DNA of 64,000 bases from Streptomyces tuirus (GTDB taxonomy: Bacteria > Actinomycetota > Actinomycetes > Streptomycetales > Streptomycetaceae), in contig NZ_AP023439.1 of NCBI RefSeq assembly GCF_014701095.1, forward strand, positions 1,290,001 to 1,354,000, in the 5' to 3' direction. Under the pieces are notes generated by a model. The model was given only the letters and a program-made list of their open reading frames with translations, was not told where the DNA came from and ran no database searches. Made by a program: the position numbers and the translations under genes. Shown in pieces: positions 24,027 through 31,609 of the stretch; positions within the stretch are counted from its first letter, which is position 1; each line of letters starts with the position of its first letter.

Positions 24027-24419
24027 GTGATCGAGTTCGTACGGAACGTCCGGTTGTGGTTCGCGCCCGAGGAGGTCCGGGAGGACGGCGAGACGCCCGA
24101 CTACCGGTTCTCGCTGGCCAACGAGCGCACCTTCCTGGCCTGGCTGCGCACCGCGCTCGCGCTGATCGGGGGCGGCTTCGCGGTGGACCAGTTCCTGCCG
24201 GACCTGCGCTGGGCCTGGCGGGTGGGGCTGGCGCTCGCGCTGCTGGCCGCGGGCGTGCTGTGCTCCCTGCGGGCGGTCAACCACTGGGTGCGCTGCGAAC
24301 GGGCCATGCGGCGGGGCGAGGACCTGCCGGTGTCCCGTTTCCCCGCGCTGCTGAGCCTGGTGGTCGCGGTCGTGGCGGTCGCCATGGTCGTGGTGGTGCT
24401 CGTGGGGTGGGAGGGGTGA
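24027..24419 (+). CDS. DUF202 (YidH-like) membrane protein
   Basis: A 130-residue inner-membrane protein with three helices. The DUF202 signature RFSLANERTFLAWLRTALALIGGGFAVDQF covers the first helix, and the second and third helices run about 70-90 and 105-128. Function unknown. GTG start at 24027 (VIEFVRNVRLWFAPEEV) with a -10-like box 7 nt upstream. Its stop overlaps the beginning of a 37-codon frame that leads into the second DUF202 gene. Confidence 0.85.
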   Translation: MIEFVRNVRLWFAPEEVREDGETPDYRFSLANERTFLAWLRTALALIGGGFAVDQFLPDLRWAWRVGLALALLAAGVLCSLRAVNHWVRCERAMRRGEDLPVSRFPALLSLVVAVVAVAMVVVVLVGWEG

Positions 24420-24433
24420 GCGCCCGGCCGCGG

Positions 24434-24574
24434 GACCCCGCTCGCGATCCCGGACCGTGGCTCCTGCGGACCCCGCGCACGACGCCTGCGGACACAGGCG
24501 TCGCCGTACTCGCGGGGAGCGAGCGGTGAGCGGCCCGGCGCACCGGGCGCCGGACCCCGACCGCGATCCCGGAC
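24434..24574 (+). repeat. Duplicated 5' segment of the second DUF202 gene
   Basis: Segments 24434-24455 and 24553-24574 both read GACCCCG..CGCGATCCCGGAC (20 of 22 by eye) and each is preceded by GTGAGCG-CCCGGC, 119 bp and about 110 bp apart respectively. The first copy opens a 37-codon frame (24416-24529) that ends in a stop overlapping the true GTG at 24526. It looks like a partial duplication of the gene's own start. Confidence 0.55.
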
Positions 24575-24861
24575 TGCAGCCCGAGCGCACCCGGCTCGCG
24601 TGGCGGCGTACGACGCTGTCGGGCACGGTCGTCGCCGTGCTCGCGGTGAAGACGGTGCTGCACGGTGGGGCGTCGGCGGCCGGGGTCGTGGCGTGCGCGC
24701 TGTGCTGCGGGCTCTGGCTGGGCTTCCTGCGCGTCGCCCACCGGCGCATCCACACCCTCTCGACCTCCCCGAGCCCCGCCGCGTTCGCGCCCCGGCACGC
24801 GGCGGCCGCGGTGCTGTGCACGGTGGCGATGGCGGTGTGCGGGGCCGCCCTCGTGCTCTAG
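24526..24861 (+). CDS. Small DUF202-family membrane protein
   Basis: A 111-residue protein with a charged N-terminus, then the short DUF202 hallmark GLQPERTRLAWRRTTLS leading into helix one (about 33-50), a second helix (VVACALCCGLWLGFLR) and a third (AAAAVLCTVAMAVCGAALVL). Function unknown. The GTG at 24526 is the last start before the conserved motif and is translationally coupled to an upstream short frame by GTGA. Tandem pairs of unequal DUF202 proteins are common in actinobacteria. Confidence 0.8.
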   Translation: MSGPAHRAPDPDRDPGLQPERTRLAWRRTTLSGTVVAVLAVKTVLHGGASAAGVVACALCCGLWLGFLRVAHRRIHTLSTSPSPAAFAPRHAAAAVLCTVAMAVCGAALVL

Positions 24862-24867
24862 GCCCGC

Positions 24868-25818
24868 TCAGGCGTCCTCGCCCTCGCTGTCCCGGTCCAC
24901 CGTCACCACGATCTTGCCGCGGGTGCGGCCCCGCTGGTTCAGCCGGTGCGCGTCCGCCGCCCGCTCCAGGGGGAACGTCTGGTCGACATGCACGCTCACC
25001 ACGCCCTGCTCCGCCAGGTCGGCCAGGTGCTGGAGGTCCTGCGCGTCCGGGCGGACGAAGTAGTAGCGGCCGCCGTATTTCACGACGTCGAGGTCGGTGA
25101 TCGACGCCAGGCGGCCCTCGGGGGCCAGCAGGTTCGCCGACACCTTCAGCGCCTCCCCGCCCACCGTGTCGAACACCGCGTCCACCCCCTCCGGGGCCAG
25201 CCCGCGCACCCGCTCGCCGAGGCCCTCGCCGTACGCCACCGGCTCCCCGCCGAGGCCCCGCACGAAGTCGTGGTTGGGCTCGCTCGCCGTACCGATCACC
25301 CGGGCACCGAGGTGGACGCCGAGCTGCACGGCGATCGAGCCGACACCCCCGGCCGCGGCGTGCACCAGGACGGTCTCGCCCCGCTTCACCTGGAGCACCT
25401 TGTTCAGCATCTGGTAGGCGGTGAGCCCGACCAGCGGCAGCCCGGCCGCCTCCTCGAAGGAGAGGTTGCGCGGCTTGCGGGCGAGGGTGCGCAGCGGCGC
25501 GGCCACGTACTCGGCGAAGGTGCCGCGGGAGAGGAAGTCCTCGCGCACGTACCCGATGACCTCGTCCCCGGCAGAGAATTCCGAGACGGCCGCGCCGGGC
25601 CGTACGACGACGCCCGAGACGTCCCAGCCGGGCACCACGGGGAAGACGGCGGCGAGGATCGGGTCGAGGTATCCCTCGCGGGCCTTCCAGTCGACGGGGT
25701 TCACGGCCGCCGCCCGCACCTTCACCAGCACCGAGTCCGGGCCGACCTTCGGATCGCGCACCTCCCCATACACCAGCACCTCGGGTCCGCCGTACCGTGA
25801 GTAGCTGATCGCCTTCAT
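24868..25818 (-). CDS. Zinc-independent NADP-dependent alcohol dehydrogenase/quinone oxidoreductase
   Basis: A 316-residue medium-chain dehydrogenase of the quinone oxidoreductase type. The N-terminal GroES-like domain has VRAAAVNPVDWKAREG and PVVPGWDVSGVV; the nucleotide-binding motif is VLVHAAAGGVGSIAVQLG (about 140-157). The zinc-ligand cysteines of true ADHs are missing. It ends HRLNQRGRTRGKIVVTVD, the usual C-terminal signature. It reduces enones or quinones; exact substrate unknown. Start at 25818 (MKAISYSRYGGPEVL) with GGAAGG upstream. Convergent with the DUF202 gene. Confidence 0.9.
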   Translation of the reverse strand: MKAISYSRYGGPEVLVYGEVRDPKVGPDSVLVKVRAAAVNPVDWKAREGYLDPILAAVFPVVPGWDVSGVVVRPGAAVSEFSAGDEVIGYVREDFLSRGTFAEYVAAPLRTLARKPRNLSFEEAAGLPLVGLTAYQMLNKVLQVKRGETVLVHAAAGGVGSIAVQLGVHLGARVIGTASEPNHDFVRGLGGEPVAYGEGLGERVRGLAPEGVDAVFDTVGGEALKVSANLLAPEGRLASITDLDVVKYGGRYYFVRPDAQDLQHLADLAEQGVVSVHVDQTFPLERAADAHRLNQRGRTRGKIVVTVDRDSEGEDA

Positions 25819-25958
25819 GGATCTGACCTTCCGGGCTCGTCGGGCGCCACGCAAGCCGGATGGCCTGAACGAACCGGCCGAAACCTCCCCGGTCGCCCCC
25901 CGTGACGAGGCGTCGGCCTATCGTGGCTCCGATCACGTTTCGCCCCCGCTCTGGACGA

Positions 25959-25977
25959 CATACCGACCGGTCGGCAT
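25959..25977. promoter_or_regulatory. TetR-type operator (site A of a four-site family)
   Basis: ATACCGACCGGTCGGCAT (25960-25977) is an 18-nt palindrome with one mismatched pair; it contains the 13-mer CATACCGACCGGT found upstream of three other transcription units in this window. It lies about 42 nt upstream of the phosphotransferase/acyl-CoA dehydrogenase operon. Confidence 0.6.
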
Positions 25978-26018
25978 CATGAGTCGGGAACTGTCCGTCC
26001 CGCCCGTAGGAGCGACGC

Positions 26019-27053
26019 ATGAGCCCCGACCACCCGCCCGGACTCGATCTCGACCGGTTGCGCGGCCTGCTCGACCGCGAGCGGCCCGGCCTGGTGACCG
26101 GCCCGCTGTCCGGCCGGCTGATCGAGGGCGGACGGTCGAACCTCACCTACGCGGTCTCCGACGGCACCTCCCGGTGGGTCGTCAGACGACCCCCGCTCGG
26201 CCATGTCCTGGCCACCGCGCACGACATGAAGCGCGAGCACCGGGTGATCAGCGCGCTGCACCCGACCGCCGTGCCGGTGCCGGAGCCGGTGCTGCTGTGC
26301 GAGGACGAGGAGGTGCTGGGATCGCCGTTCTACGTCATGGAGTTCGTCGAGGGCACCCCCTACCGCACCGCCGACCAGCTCCTCCCGCTCGGTGCGGAGC
26401 GGACCCGGGGCGCGGTGCTGAACCTGGTCGACACGCTGGTGGAGCTGCACGCGGTCGACCCGGGCGAGGTGGGCCTCGCCGACTTCGGACGGCCCGAGGG
26501 CTTCCTGGACCGGCAGCTGCGACGCTGGGGCAAGCAGCTGGACGCCTCGCGCAACCGCGACCTGGACGGCATCGACGAGCTGCACGCCGCCCTCGGGCGC
26601 GAGCTGCCCGACTCCCCCGCCCCGGCCGTCGTGCACGGCGACTACCGGCTCGACAACGTGCTGATCGGCCAGGACGACCAGATCAGGGCGATCCTCGACT
26701 GGGAGATGTCCACGCTCGGCGACCCGCTCACCGACCTCGGCCTGCTGGTCATGTACAGCATGCCGCTCGGCATGCCCGAGTCCCCCGTCTCCACGACCGC
26801 CGAGGCCCCCGGGCATCCGGCGCCGTCGGAACTCATCGAGCGGTACGCCGCGCGCTCCGGGCGCGACGTCTCCGCGGTCTCCTGGTACACGGCGTTCGCC
26901 TGGTTCAAGCTCGCCGTGATCCTCGAGGGCATCCACTACCGCTACACGCTGGGCCAGACGGTCGGACGCGGCTTCGACCGCATCGGCGACCTCGTCCCCG
27001 TCTTCGTCCGGCACGGACTGACCACGCTCCACGAAGGCCTCCAGGAGGGCTGA
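26019..27053 (+). CDS. Phosphotransferase (APH-like), ACAD10/11-type kinase domain
   Basis: A 344-residue aminoglycoside-phosphotransferase-fold kinase. The nucleotide site is LIEGGRSNLTYAV with a VVRRPP basic strand. The catalytic loop VVHGDYRLDNVLI and the metal Asp in ILDWEMSTLGDPLTDLG are intact. This APH type is fused to acyl-CoA dehydrogenase in animal ACAD10/ACAD11, where it phosphorylates 4-hydroxyacyl-CoA; here the two are separate adjacent genes (5 bp apart), so the same 4-hydroxy-acid degradation role is likely. Start at 26019 with AGGAG upstream. Not an antibiotic resistance gene on this evidence. Confidence 0.88.
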   Translation: MSPDHPPGLDLDRLRGLLDRERPGLVTGPLSGRLIEGGRSNLTYAVSDGTSRWVVRRPPLGHVLATAHDMKREHRVISALHPTAVPVPEPVLLCEDEEVLGSPFYVMEFVEGTPYRTADQLLPLGAERTRGAVLNLVDTLVELHAVDPGEVGLADFGRPEGFLDRQLRRWGKQLDASRNRDLDGIDELHAALGRELPDSPAPAVVHGDYRLDNVLIGQDDQIRAILDWEMSTLGDPLTDLGLLVMYSMPLGMPESPVSTTAEAPGHPAPSELIERYAARSGRDVSAVSWYTAFAWFKLAVILEGIHYRYTLGQTVGRGFDRIGDLVPVFVRHGLTTLHEGLQEG

Positions 27054-27058
27054 TCCAC

Positions 27059-28273
27059 ATGGACTTCGCTTTCGACGCGCGCACCGAAGAGCTGCGCGCC
27101 AAGCTCCTCGCCTTCATGGACGAGTACGTCTATCCCGCCGAGGCGGTCGCTCACGAGCAGCGCGAGCGGCTGGCCTCGCCGTGGGAGAACCCGCCGGTGG
27201 TGGAGGAGCTCAAGGCCGAGGCCCGCAGGCAGGGCCTGTGGAACCTCTTCCTGCCGGACTCCGAGTACGGGGCCGGGCTGACGAACCTCCAGTACGCGCC
27301 GCTCGCCGAGATCATGGGCCGCTCCCCGCAGCTGGCGCCGACCGTGACGAACTGCGCGGCGCCCGACACCGGGAACATGGAGGTGCTCACCCAGTTCGGC
27401 GACGAGCAGCAGCGCAAGCAGTGGCTGGAGCCCCTGCTGGCCGGCGAGATCCGCTCGGCGTTCGCGATGACCGAGCCGGACGTGGCCTCCTCCGACGCCA
27501 CCAACATCACCACCCACATCGAGCGGGACGGCGACGAGTACGTCATCACCGGCCGCAAGTGGTACATCTCCGGGGCGATGCACCCCGACTGCAAGATCTT
27601 CATCGTGATGGGCAAGACCGACCCGGACGGAGAGGACATCCGCCGCCAGCAGTCGATGGTGCTGGTGCCGCGCGACACCCCGGGCGTCACCATCAAGCGG
27701 GCCATGCAGGTGTTCGGCTACGAGGACCACTACCACGGTGGTCACGCCGAGGTGATCTTCGACCACGCGCGCGTGCCGGTGTCGAACCTGATCGGCGAGG
27801 AGGGCGGCGGTTTCGCCATCGCGCAGGCGCGGCTCGGGCCGGGGCGGATCCACCACTGCATGCGGCTGATCGGCATGGCGGAGCGGGCCATCGAGCTGAT
27901 GTGCCGGCGCGCGGTCTCCCGGACCGCGTTCGGGAAGGCGCTGGCTCAGCAGGGCGTGGTCCACAACTGGATCGCGGACGCGCGGGTGACGGTGGAGCAG
28001 CTGCGGCTGCTGGTGCTGAAGACCGCGTGGCTGATGGACACGGTGGGCAATCGCGGTGCGCACACCGAGATCCAGTCCATCAAGATCGCCACGCCTCGGG
28101 CGGTGGTGGACATCCTCGACCGGGCGATCCAGCTGCACGGTGCCGGCGGGGTGAGCCAGGACCTTCCGCTGGCGGAGCTGTACGCGGGAGCGCGGACGCT
28201 GATGATCGCGGACGGACCGGACGAGGTGCACCAGCGGTCGCTGGCACGGCGGGAGCTGAAGCGGTACGTGTGA
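27059..28273 (+). CDS. Acyl-CoA dehydrogenase (ACAD10/11-like)
   Basis: A 404-residue flavoprotein of the acyl-CoA dehydrogenase family. Family marks: SAFAMTEPDVASSDATNI with the FAD/substrate loop, ITGRKWYISGAMHPDCKIFIVMGK, and the C-terminal LHGAGGVSQDLPLAELYAGARTLMIADGPDEVHQRSLARRELK. The YGAGLTNLQYAPLAEIMGRS segment is typical of the ACAD10/11 and short-chain branch. Start at 27059 (MDFAFDARTEELRAK), GGAGGG upstream. With the preceding kinase it would convert a phosphorylated 4-hydroxyacyl-CoA to an enoyl/3-hydroxy product for beta-oxidation (family knowledge, not shown here). Confidence 0.9.
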   Translation: MDFAFDARTEELRAKLLAFMDEYVYPAEAVAHEQRERLASPWENPPVVEELKAEARRQGLWNLFLPDSEYGAGLTNLQYAPLAEIMGRSPQLAPTVTNCAAPDTGNMEVLTQFGDEQQRKQWLEPLLAGEIRSAFAMTEPDVASSDATNITTHIERDGDEYVITGRKWYISGAMHPDCKIFIVMGKTDPDGEDIRRQQSMVLVPRDTPGVTIKRAMQVFGYEDHYHGGHAEVIFDHARVPVSNLIGEEGGGFAIAQARLGPGRIHHCMRLIGMAERAIELMCRRAVSRTAFGKALAQQGVVHNWIADARVTVEQLRLLVLKTAWLMDTVGNRGAHTEIQSIKIATPRAVVDILDRAIQLHGAGGVSQDLPLAELYAGARTLMIADGPDEVHQRSLARRELKRYV

Positions 28274-28309
28274 CGCTCCGCGGGTGGCCGGGGCGGTGGG
28301 GGGCCCTCC

Positions 28310-28640
28310 CCGGCGTCCCGGCGTCGGGCATCCCGGCGTCCGGCGTCGGGCCTCCGGGCGTCACGCCGTCCTGGCGTCCCGCCGTCCCCGCGTCCCGGCG
28401 TCGGGCCTCCCGGCGCCCCGCCGTCCCGGCATCCCGCCGTCCCGGCACCCCGGCGCCCCCGGTCCCCGCGTCCCGGCGTCGGGCGTCCCGGCGTCGGGCC
28501 TCCGGGCTCCCCGCCGCCCTGGCGTCCCGCCGTCCCCGCGTCCCCGCGTCGGGCCCCCCGGCGCCCCGCAGTCCCGGCATCCCGCCGCCCCGGCACCCCG
28601 CCGCCCCGCCGCCCCACCGCCCCGGCCGCAGCCCCTCGCG
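28310..28640. repeat. Degenerate GC-rich short-word tandem repeat
   Basis: Repeating words of about 8-10 nt built on G-T/C-CCCGGC-G/A and CGTCGGGC, with longer phrases recurring, for example CCGCGTCCCGGCGTCGGGC near 28390 and again near 28470. Purine-poor on the plus strand. No CRISPR-like constant repeat/spacer structure. Confidence 0.7.
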
Positions 28641-28798
28641 TCGGCCGGCGGATGCGGTCGCCCGGGTGGGGACGGGATGTGGGACTTCGCATGGTCTCGT
28701 GGCCGGCCGGGCGGGTAGGGACCCTGTTTCGGGGGGCGAATGCGGCGCGGATGCGGCCCTGTGCGGATCCGGTGGTTGCACCACGGACCCGGACTGCG

Positions 28799-28821
28799 GG
28801 ACTGTGCATCGAGCACAGTCC
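28799..28821. promoter_or_regulatory. Inverted repeat upstream of the phosphatase-B12-STAS operon
   Basis: GGACTGTGC-ATCGA-GCACAGTCC has perfect 9-nt arms and lies 46 nt upstream of the phosphatase start. It could be an operator or an mRNA hairpin. It does not match the known CarH operator, which has TGTACA half-sites. Confidence 0.45.
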
Positions 28822-28866
28822 GGTCTTCGCAGAGTGAGGTGTGGGTCACGCGTAGGGGCCCCGTAC

Positions 28867-30483
28867 ATGACTTCTTCCCCGGCCAGGCCCCGCACAGGCG
28901 CGGTGAGCACGGTGAGCGTCGCCTCCGCCCCCTGCCCCGTGGTGGTCCTGGACACGGACGGGCGCATCGCGGAGCTCAACGACGTGGCCGGCACTCTGCT
29001 GCCCACGGCGCGCGTGGGGCGGCCGCTGTCCTCCCCCCGCTGGCTGGCCGCCGCTGACCGGACCCGGCCCGCGCCCGTCAGCGGGACGGTGGGCGACCGG
29101 TCGTTCTCGGCGCATCCCTCCGTCGCGGCGGGCGGCCGCACGGTCTGGTGGCTGATGGAGGAGACCGCCTACCGCTCCGCCATGGGAGAGCTCGAGGCCG
29201 AGCGCGGGCGCACCCGGTTCCTGACCGAGGCCTCCAGTGCTCTGCTGGCCTCGCTGAACCTGGACCGGTGCATGGAGGTCACCGCGCGCCTGGCCACCGA
29301 GCATCTGGCCGATGCCGCGCTGGTCATCGCCCCCACCGCCGCCAGAACACTGCCGGTGGTCGCCTGCGACCACCGCGGCGAACTCACCCGCAGCACCGTG
29401 TCCGAGGCGCCGGACTCAGTGCCGGGTCTCGCCGAAGCGCTGCGGGGCTTCCCGCCGGTGCCCTCACGGTGGGTAGACCCCGCGTCGGCTCCGGACTGGC
29501 TGATCCCGGCAGACTTCGGCGAGGTCGGCTCGCTGGTGATCACACCGCTGCCGGGCCACGGCGTACCGGCCGGGGCGCTGATCCTGCTGCGCCGGGCCCA
29601 GCAGGACGCGTTCAGCGAGGCCGAGGAGTCGCTGGCTGGGCTGTTCGCCGCCCGGGCCGGCGCGGCGATGTCGGCCGCCCGCCTCTACGCGGAACAGAAC
29701 TCGATCTCCGACACCCTCATGCGGGAGCTCCTGCCGCCCACCCTGCGGCAGACGGAGGGCGTGGAGTTCGCCGGCGGCTACCGGGCCAGCAAGGACACGG
29801 AGCGTGTCGGCGGCGACTTCTACGACGTCCACCCGCCCGGCGAGGACTCCCCCGAGACCCTCGTCGTGCTCGGGGACGTGGCCGGCAAGGGACTGGAGGC
29901 CGCGGTCCTCACGGGCAGGATCCGCAACACGCTGCACGCGCTGCTGCCCATGGCCGGCGACCACGCCAGGATGCTGCGTCTGGTGAACAACGCGATGCGC
30001 ACCAGCCACCACACCCGCTTCGCCACCCTCGTGCTGGCCTCGGTCCGCCGGGAGGAGCACGAGGTGGTGCTGAGGCTCACGTCGGCGGGGCACCCGGCGC
30101 CGCTGATCATCCGACGGGACGGCACCGTGGAGGAGGCCGACACCGGCGGCACCCTGATCGGCGTCCTGCCGGCCATCACCTCCCGCACCGCTCAGGTCCG
30201 GCTGGCGCCGGGGGAAACCTGCCTGCTGTTCACCGACGGCGTCACCGAGGCCAGGGGCGGCCCGCTGGGCGACACCATGTTCGGCGACCAGCGCCTCAAG
30301 CGCGCGGCGGCCGAGTGCGCCGGCATGCCGGCCGAGGCGGTCGTGGAGCGCGTGCAGATGGTCACCTCGCAATGGATCGGCGACGGACGCCACGACGACA
30401 TCGCCGTCCTGGCCATCACCGCACCGCGCGGTGCTCACCTCGGTGCGGTGGACGGGGCGAACCGGGGCAGGTACACGGCATGA
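28867..30483 (+). CDS. PAS-GAF-PP2C (RsbU/SpoIIE-type) serine phosphatase
   Basis: A 538-residue cytosolic sensor phosphatase: PAS-like domain about 18-100 (VVVLDTDGRIAELNDVAG), GAF about 115-275, and PP2C phosphatase about 290-515. Metal-binding aspartates are in place: D317 and D320 in VGGDFYD, D337 in LGDVAGKG, D457 in FTDGVTEAR, and D510-D511 in RHDDIAVL. RsbU/SpoIIE-type enzymes dephosphorylate a STAS anti-anti-sigma factor, and such a protein is encoded two genes downstream. The ATG at 28867 has no clear ribosome site; TAGGGG lies 8 nt upstream. ATGA overlap (30480-30483) couples it to the B12 gene. Confidence 0.92.
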   Translation: MTSSPARPRTGAVSTVSVASAPCPVVVLDTDGRIAELNDVAGTLLPTARVGRPLSSPRWLAAADRTRPAPVSGTVGDRSFSAHPSVAAGGRTVWWLMEETAYRSAMGELEAERGRTRFLTEASSALLASLNLDRCMEVTARLATEHLADAALVIAPTAARTLPVVACDHRGELTRSTVSEAPDSVPGLAEALRGFPPVPSRWVDPASAPDWLIPADFGEVGSLVITPLPGHGVPAGALILLRRAQQDAFSEAEESLAGLFAARAGAAMSAARLYAEQNSISDTLMRELLPPTLRQTEGVEFAGGYRASKDTERVGGDFYDVHPPGEDSPETLVVLGDVAGKGLEAAVLTGRIRNTLHALLPMAGDHARMLRLVNNAMRTSHHTRFATLVLASVRREEHEVVLRLTSAGHPAPLIIRRDGTVEEADTGGTLIGVLPAITSRTAQVRLAPGETCLLFTDGVTEARGGPLGDTMFGDQRLKRAAAECAGMPAEAVVERVQMVTSQWIGDGRHDDIAVLAITAPRGAHLGAVDGANRGRYTA

Positions 30484-31586
30484 CCGCACCCATCACCGGC
30501 ATCGACGACGGACCGGGCCGCCACGGCGTCGGCGCCCGCCTCTCCGCGCCCCACGACGAGGCCGCCTCCGGCCCGTGGGCGGACAAGCTGTGGGCCGCCG
30601 TCCGCACGGGAGACGAGTACACGGCCGTCTACGTCGCCACCGACGCCCTGGCCGCGGGTCTCGATCCCGAGTCGGTGCTGCTGGACGTCATCGGCGCCGT
30701 GCAGCACAGGGTCGGCCTCGAATGGGCGGCCAACCGCATGAGCGTGGCCGACGAGCACGCCGCCACCGCCATCAACGACCGGGTCATCGCCGTACTGCCG
30801 GCCCGCCGCCCGGCGAACGGCCGGGGCCGGATCACGGTCGCCTGCGTGGACCAGGAGTGGCACGCCCTGCCCGCGCGCCTGGTGGCCGAGACGCTGCGGC
30901 TGCGCGGCTGGCGGGTGGACTACCTGGGCGCGCAGGTTCCCACCGCCCATCTGATCAGCCACATCCACCGCACCGGGCCGGACGCGGTGTGCCTGTCCAG
31001 TTCGCTGCCCGTCCGGCTGCCTCTCGCGCACAGCGCGATCACCGCCGTCCAGGCCGCCGGCACCCCGGTCATGGCCGGTGGTCTCGCCTTCGGCCCCGAC
31101 GGCCGCTACGCCCGCCTGCTGGGCGCCGACGCCTGGGCACCGGACGCCCGTGCGGCGGCGGACCGGCTCGCGGCCGGTCCCCTGACCCGGCCGGTGCCCG
31201 CGCACCAGGCGGTCGACGACCTGCCGCACCTGGCCGACCAGGAGTACACACTGGTCGCCAGGTCCTCCACGCGGCTGGTGCGTGACACCTTCCAGCGTCT
31301 GGAGCAGCACATCCCCGCGCTGCGGGACTACAGCGACGAGCAGCGTGAGCGCACCGCCGAGGACATCGCGCACATCGTCAGCTTCCTGACGGCCGCCCTG
31401 TACGTCGACTCCGACGAGGTCTTCACCGGCTTCCTCGCCTGGACCGCCGAGGTGCTCACCGCCCGACGCGTCCCGGCGCGCTCGCTGCCCCCGTGCCTGG
31501 ACCTGCTGGAGGAGCAGCTGCACGACTTCCCCCGCGCCCGCCGGCTCCTCGACGCCGGACGCACCGCGCTCGCCTCCCGCCCCTGA
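30480..31586 (+). CDS. Cobalamin-binding sensor protein, CarH-like photoreceptor domain
   Basis: A 368-residue soluble protein. Residues about 30-105 are the four-helix B12 cap domain and contain the CarH light-sensor signature W-x9-EH (W82, E92, H93 in GLEWAANRMSVADEHAAT). Residues about 115-230 are the Rossmann B12-binding domain, with the lower-ligand histidine H128 in VDQEWHALP and the LSSSLPVRL and VMAGGLAF loops. About 235-368 is an all-helical domain (TAEDIAHIVSFLTAALYVDSDEVFTGFLAWTAEVL). There is no MerR DNA-binding domain, unlike CarH. Flanked by a PP2C phosphatase (ATGA overlap) and a STAS gene, so its output is probably protein-protein. Dependence on AdoCbl and light is inferred from the motif. 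Confidence 0.88.
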   Translation: MTAPITGIDDGPGRHGVGARLSAPHDEAASGPWADKLWAAVRTGDEYTAVYVATDALAAGLDPESVLLDVIGAVQHRVGLEWAANRMSVADEHAATAINDRVIAVLPARRPANGRGRITVACVDQEWHALPARLVAETLRLRGWRVDYLGAQVPTAHLISHIHRTGPDAVCLSSSLPVRLPLAHSAITAVQAAGTPVMAGGLAFGPDGRYARLLGADAWAPDARAAADRLAAGPLTRPVPAHQAVDDLPHLADQEYTLVARSSTRLVRDTFQRLEQHIPALRDYSDEQRERTAEDIAHIVSFLTAALYVDSDEVFTGFLAWTAEVLTARRVPARSLPPCLDLLEEQLHDFPRARRLLDAGRTALASRP

Positions 31587-31609
31587 CCCCGAGACGCTGG
31601 ACGAACTCC

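Larger units (their letters stand above)
28274..28866. other. 593-bp gap: GC-rich degenerate repeat array plus promoter region
   Basis: No believable gene. Positions about 28310-28640 are an extremely C/G-rich array of short words such as GTCCCGGCG, CGTCGGGCC and CCCGCCGTC repeated imperfectly dozens of times. Several frames stay open through it only because it lacks A/T, giving Pro/Ala/Ser/Arg low-complexity translations. 28641-28866 is normal intergenic DNA with an inverted repeat at 28799-28821 and the start region of the phosphatase gene. Confidence 0.7.

Noticed and set aside
26019..27053. Aminoglycoside resistance gene
   Set aside because: The APH fold is shared, but the sequence type and the adjacent acyl-CoA dehydrogenase point to ACAD10/11-like metabolism.
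28310..28640. CRISPR array
   Set aside because: No constant repeat of 20-40 nt, no regular spacers and no cas genes in the window.
28284..28718. Open frame of 144 codons through the GC-rich repeat array
   Set aside because: Low-complexity Pro/Arg/Ala/Ser translation caused by lack of stop codons in GC-only DNA; several frames on both strands are equally open.
27181..30483. 1100-codon frame joining the acyl-CoA dehydrogenase region and the phosphatase as one protein
   Set aside because: The 5' part is out of frame with the dehydrogenase and crosses the repeat array; the phosphatase starts at 28867.
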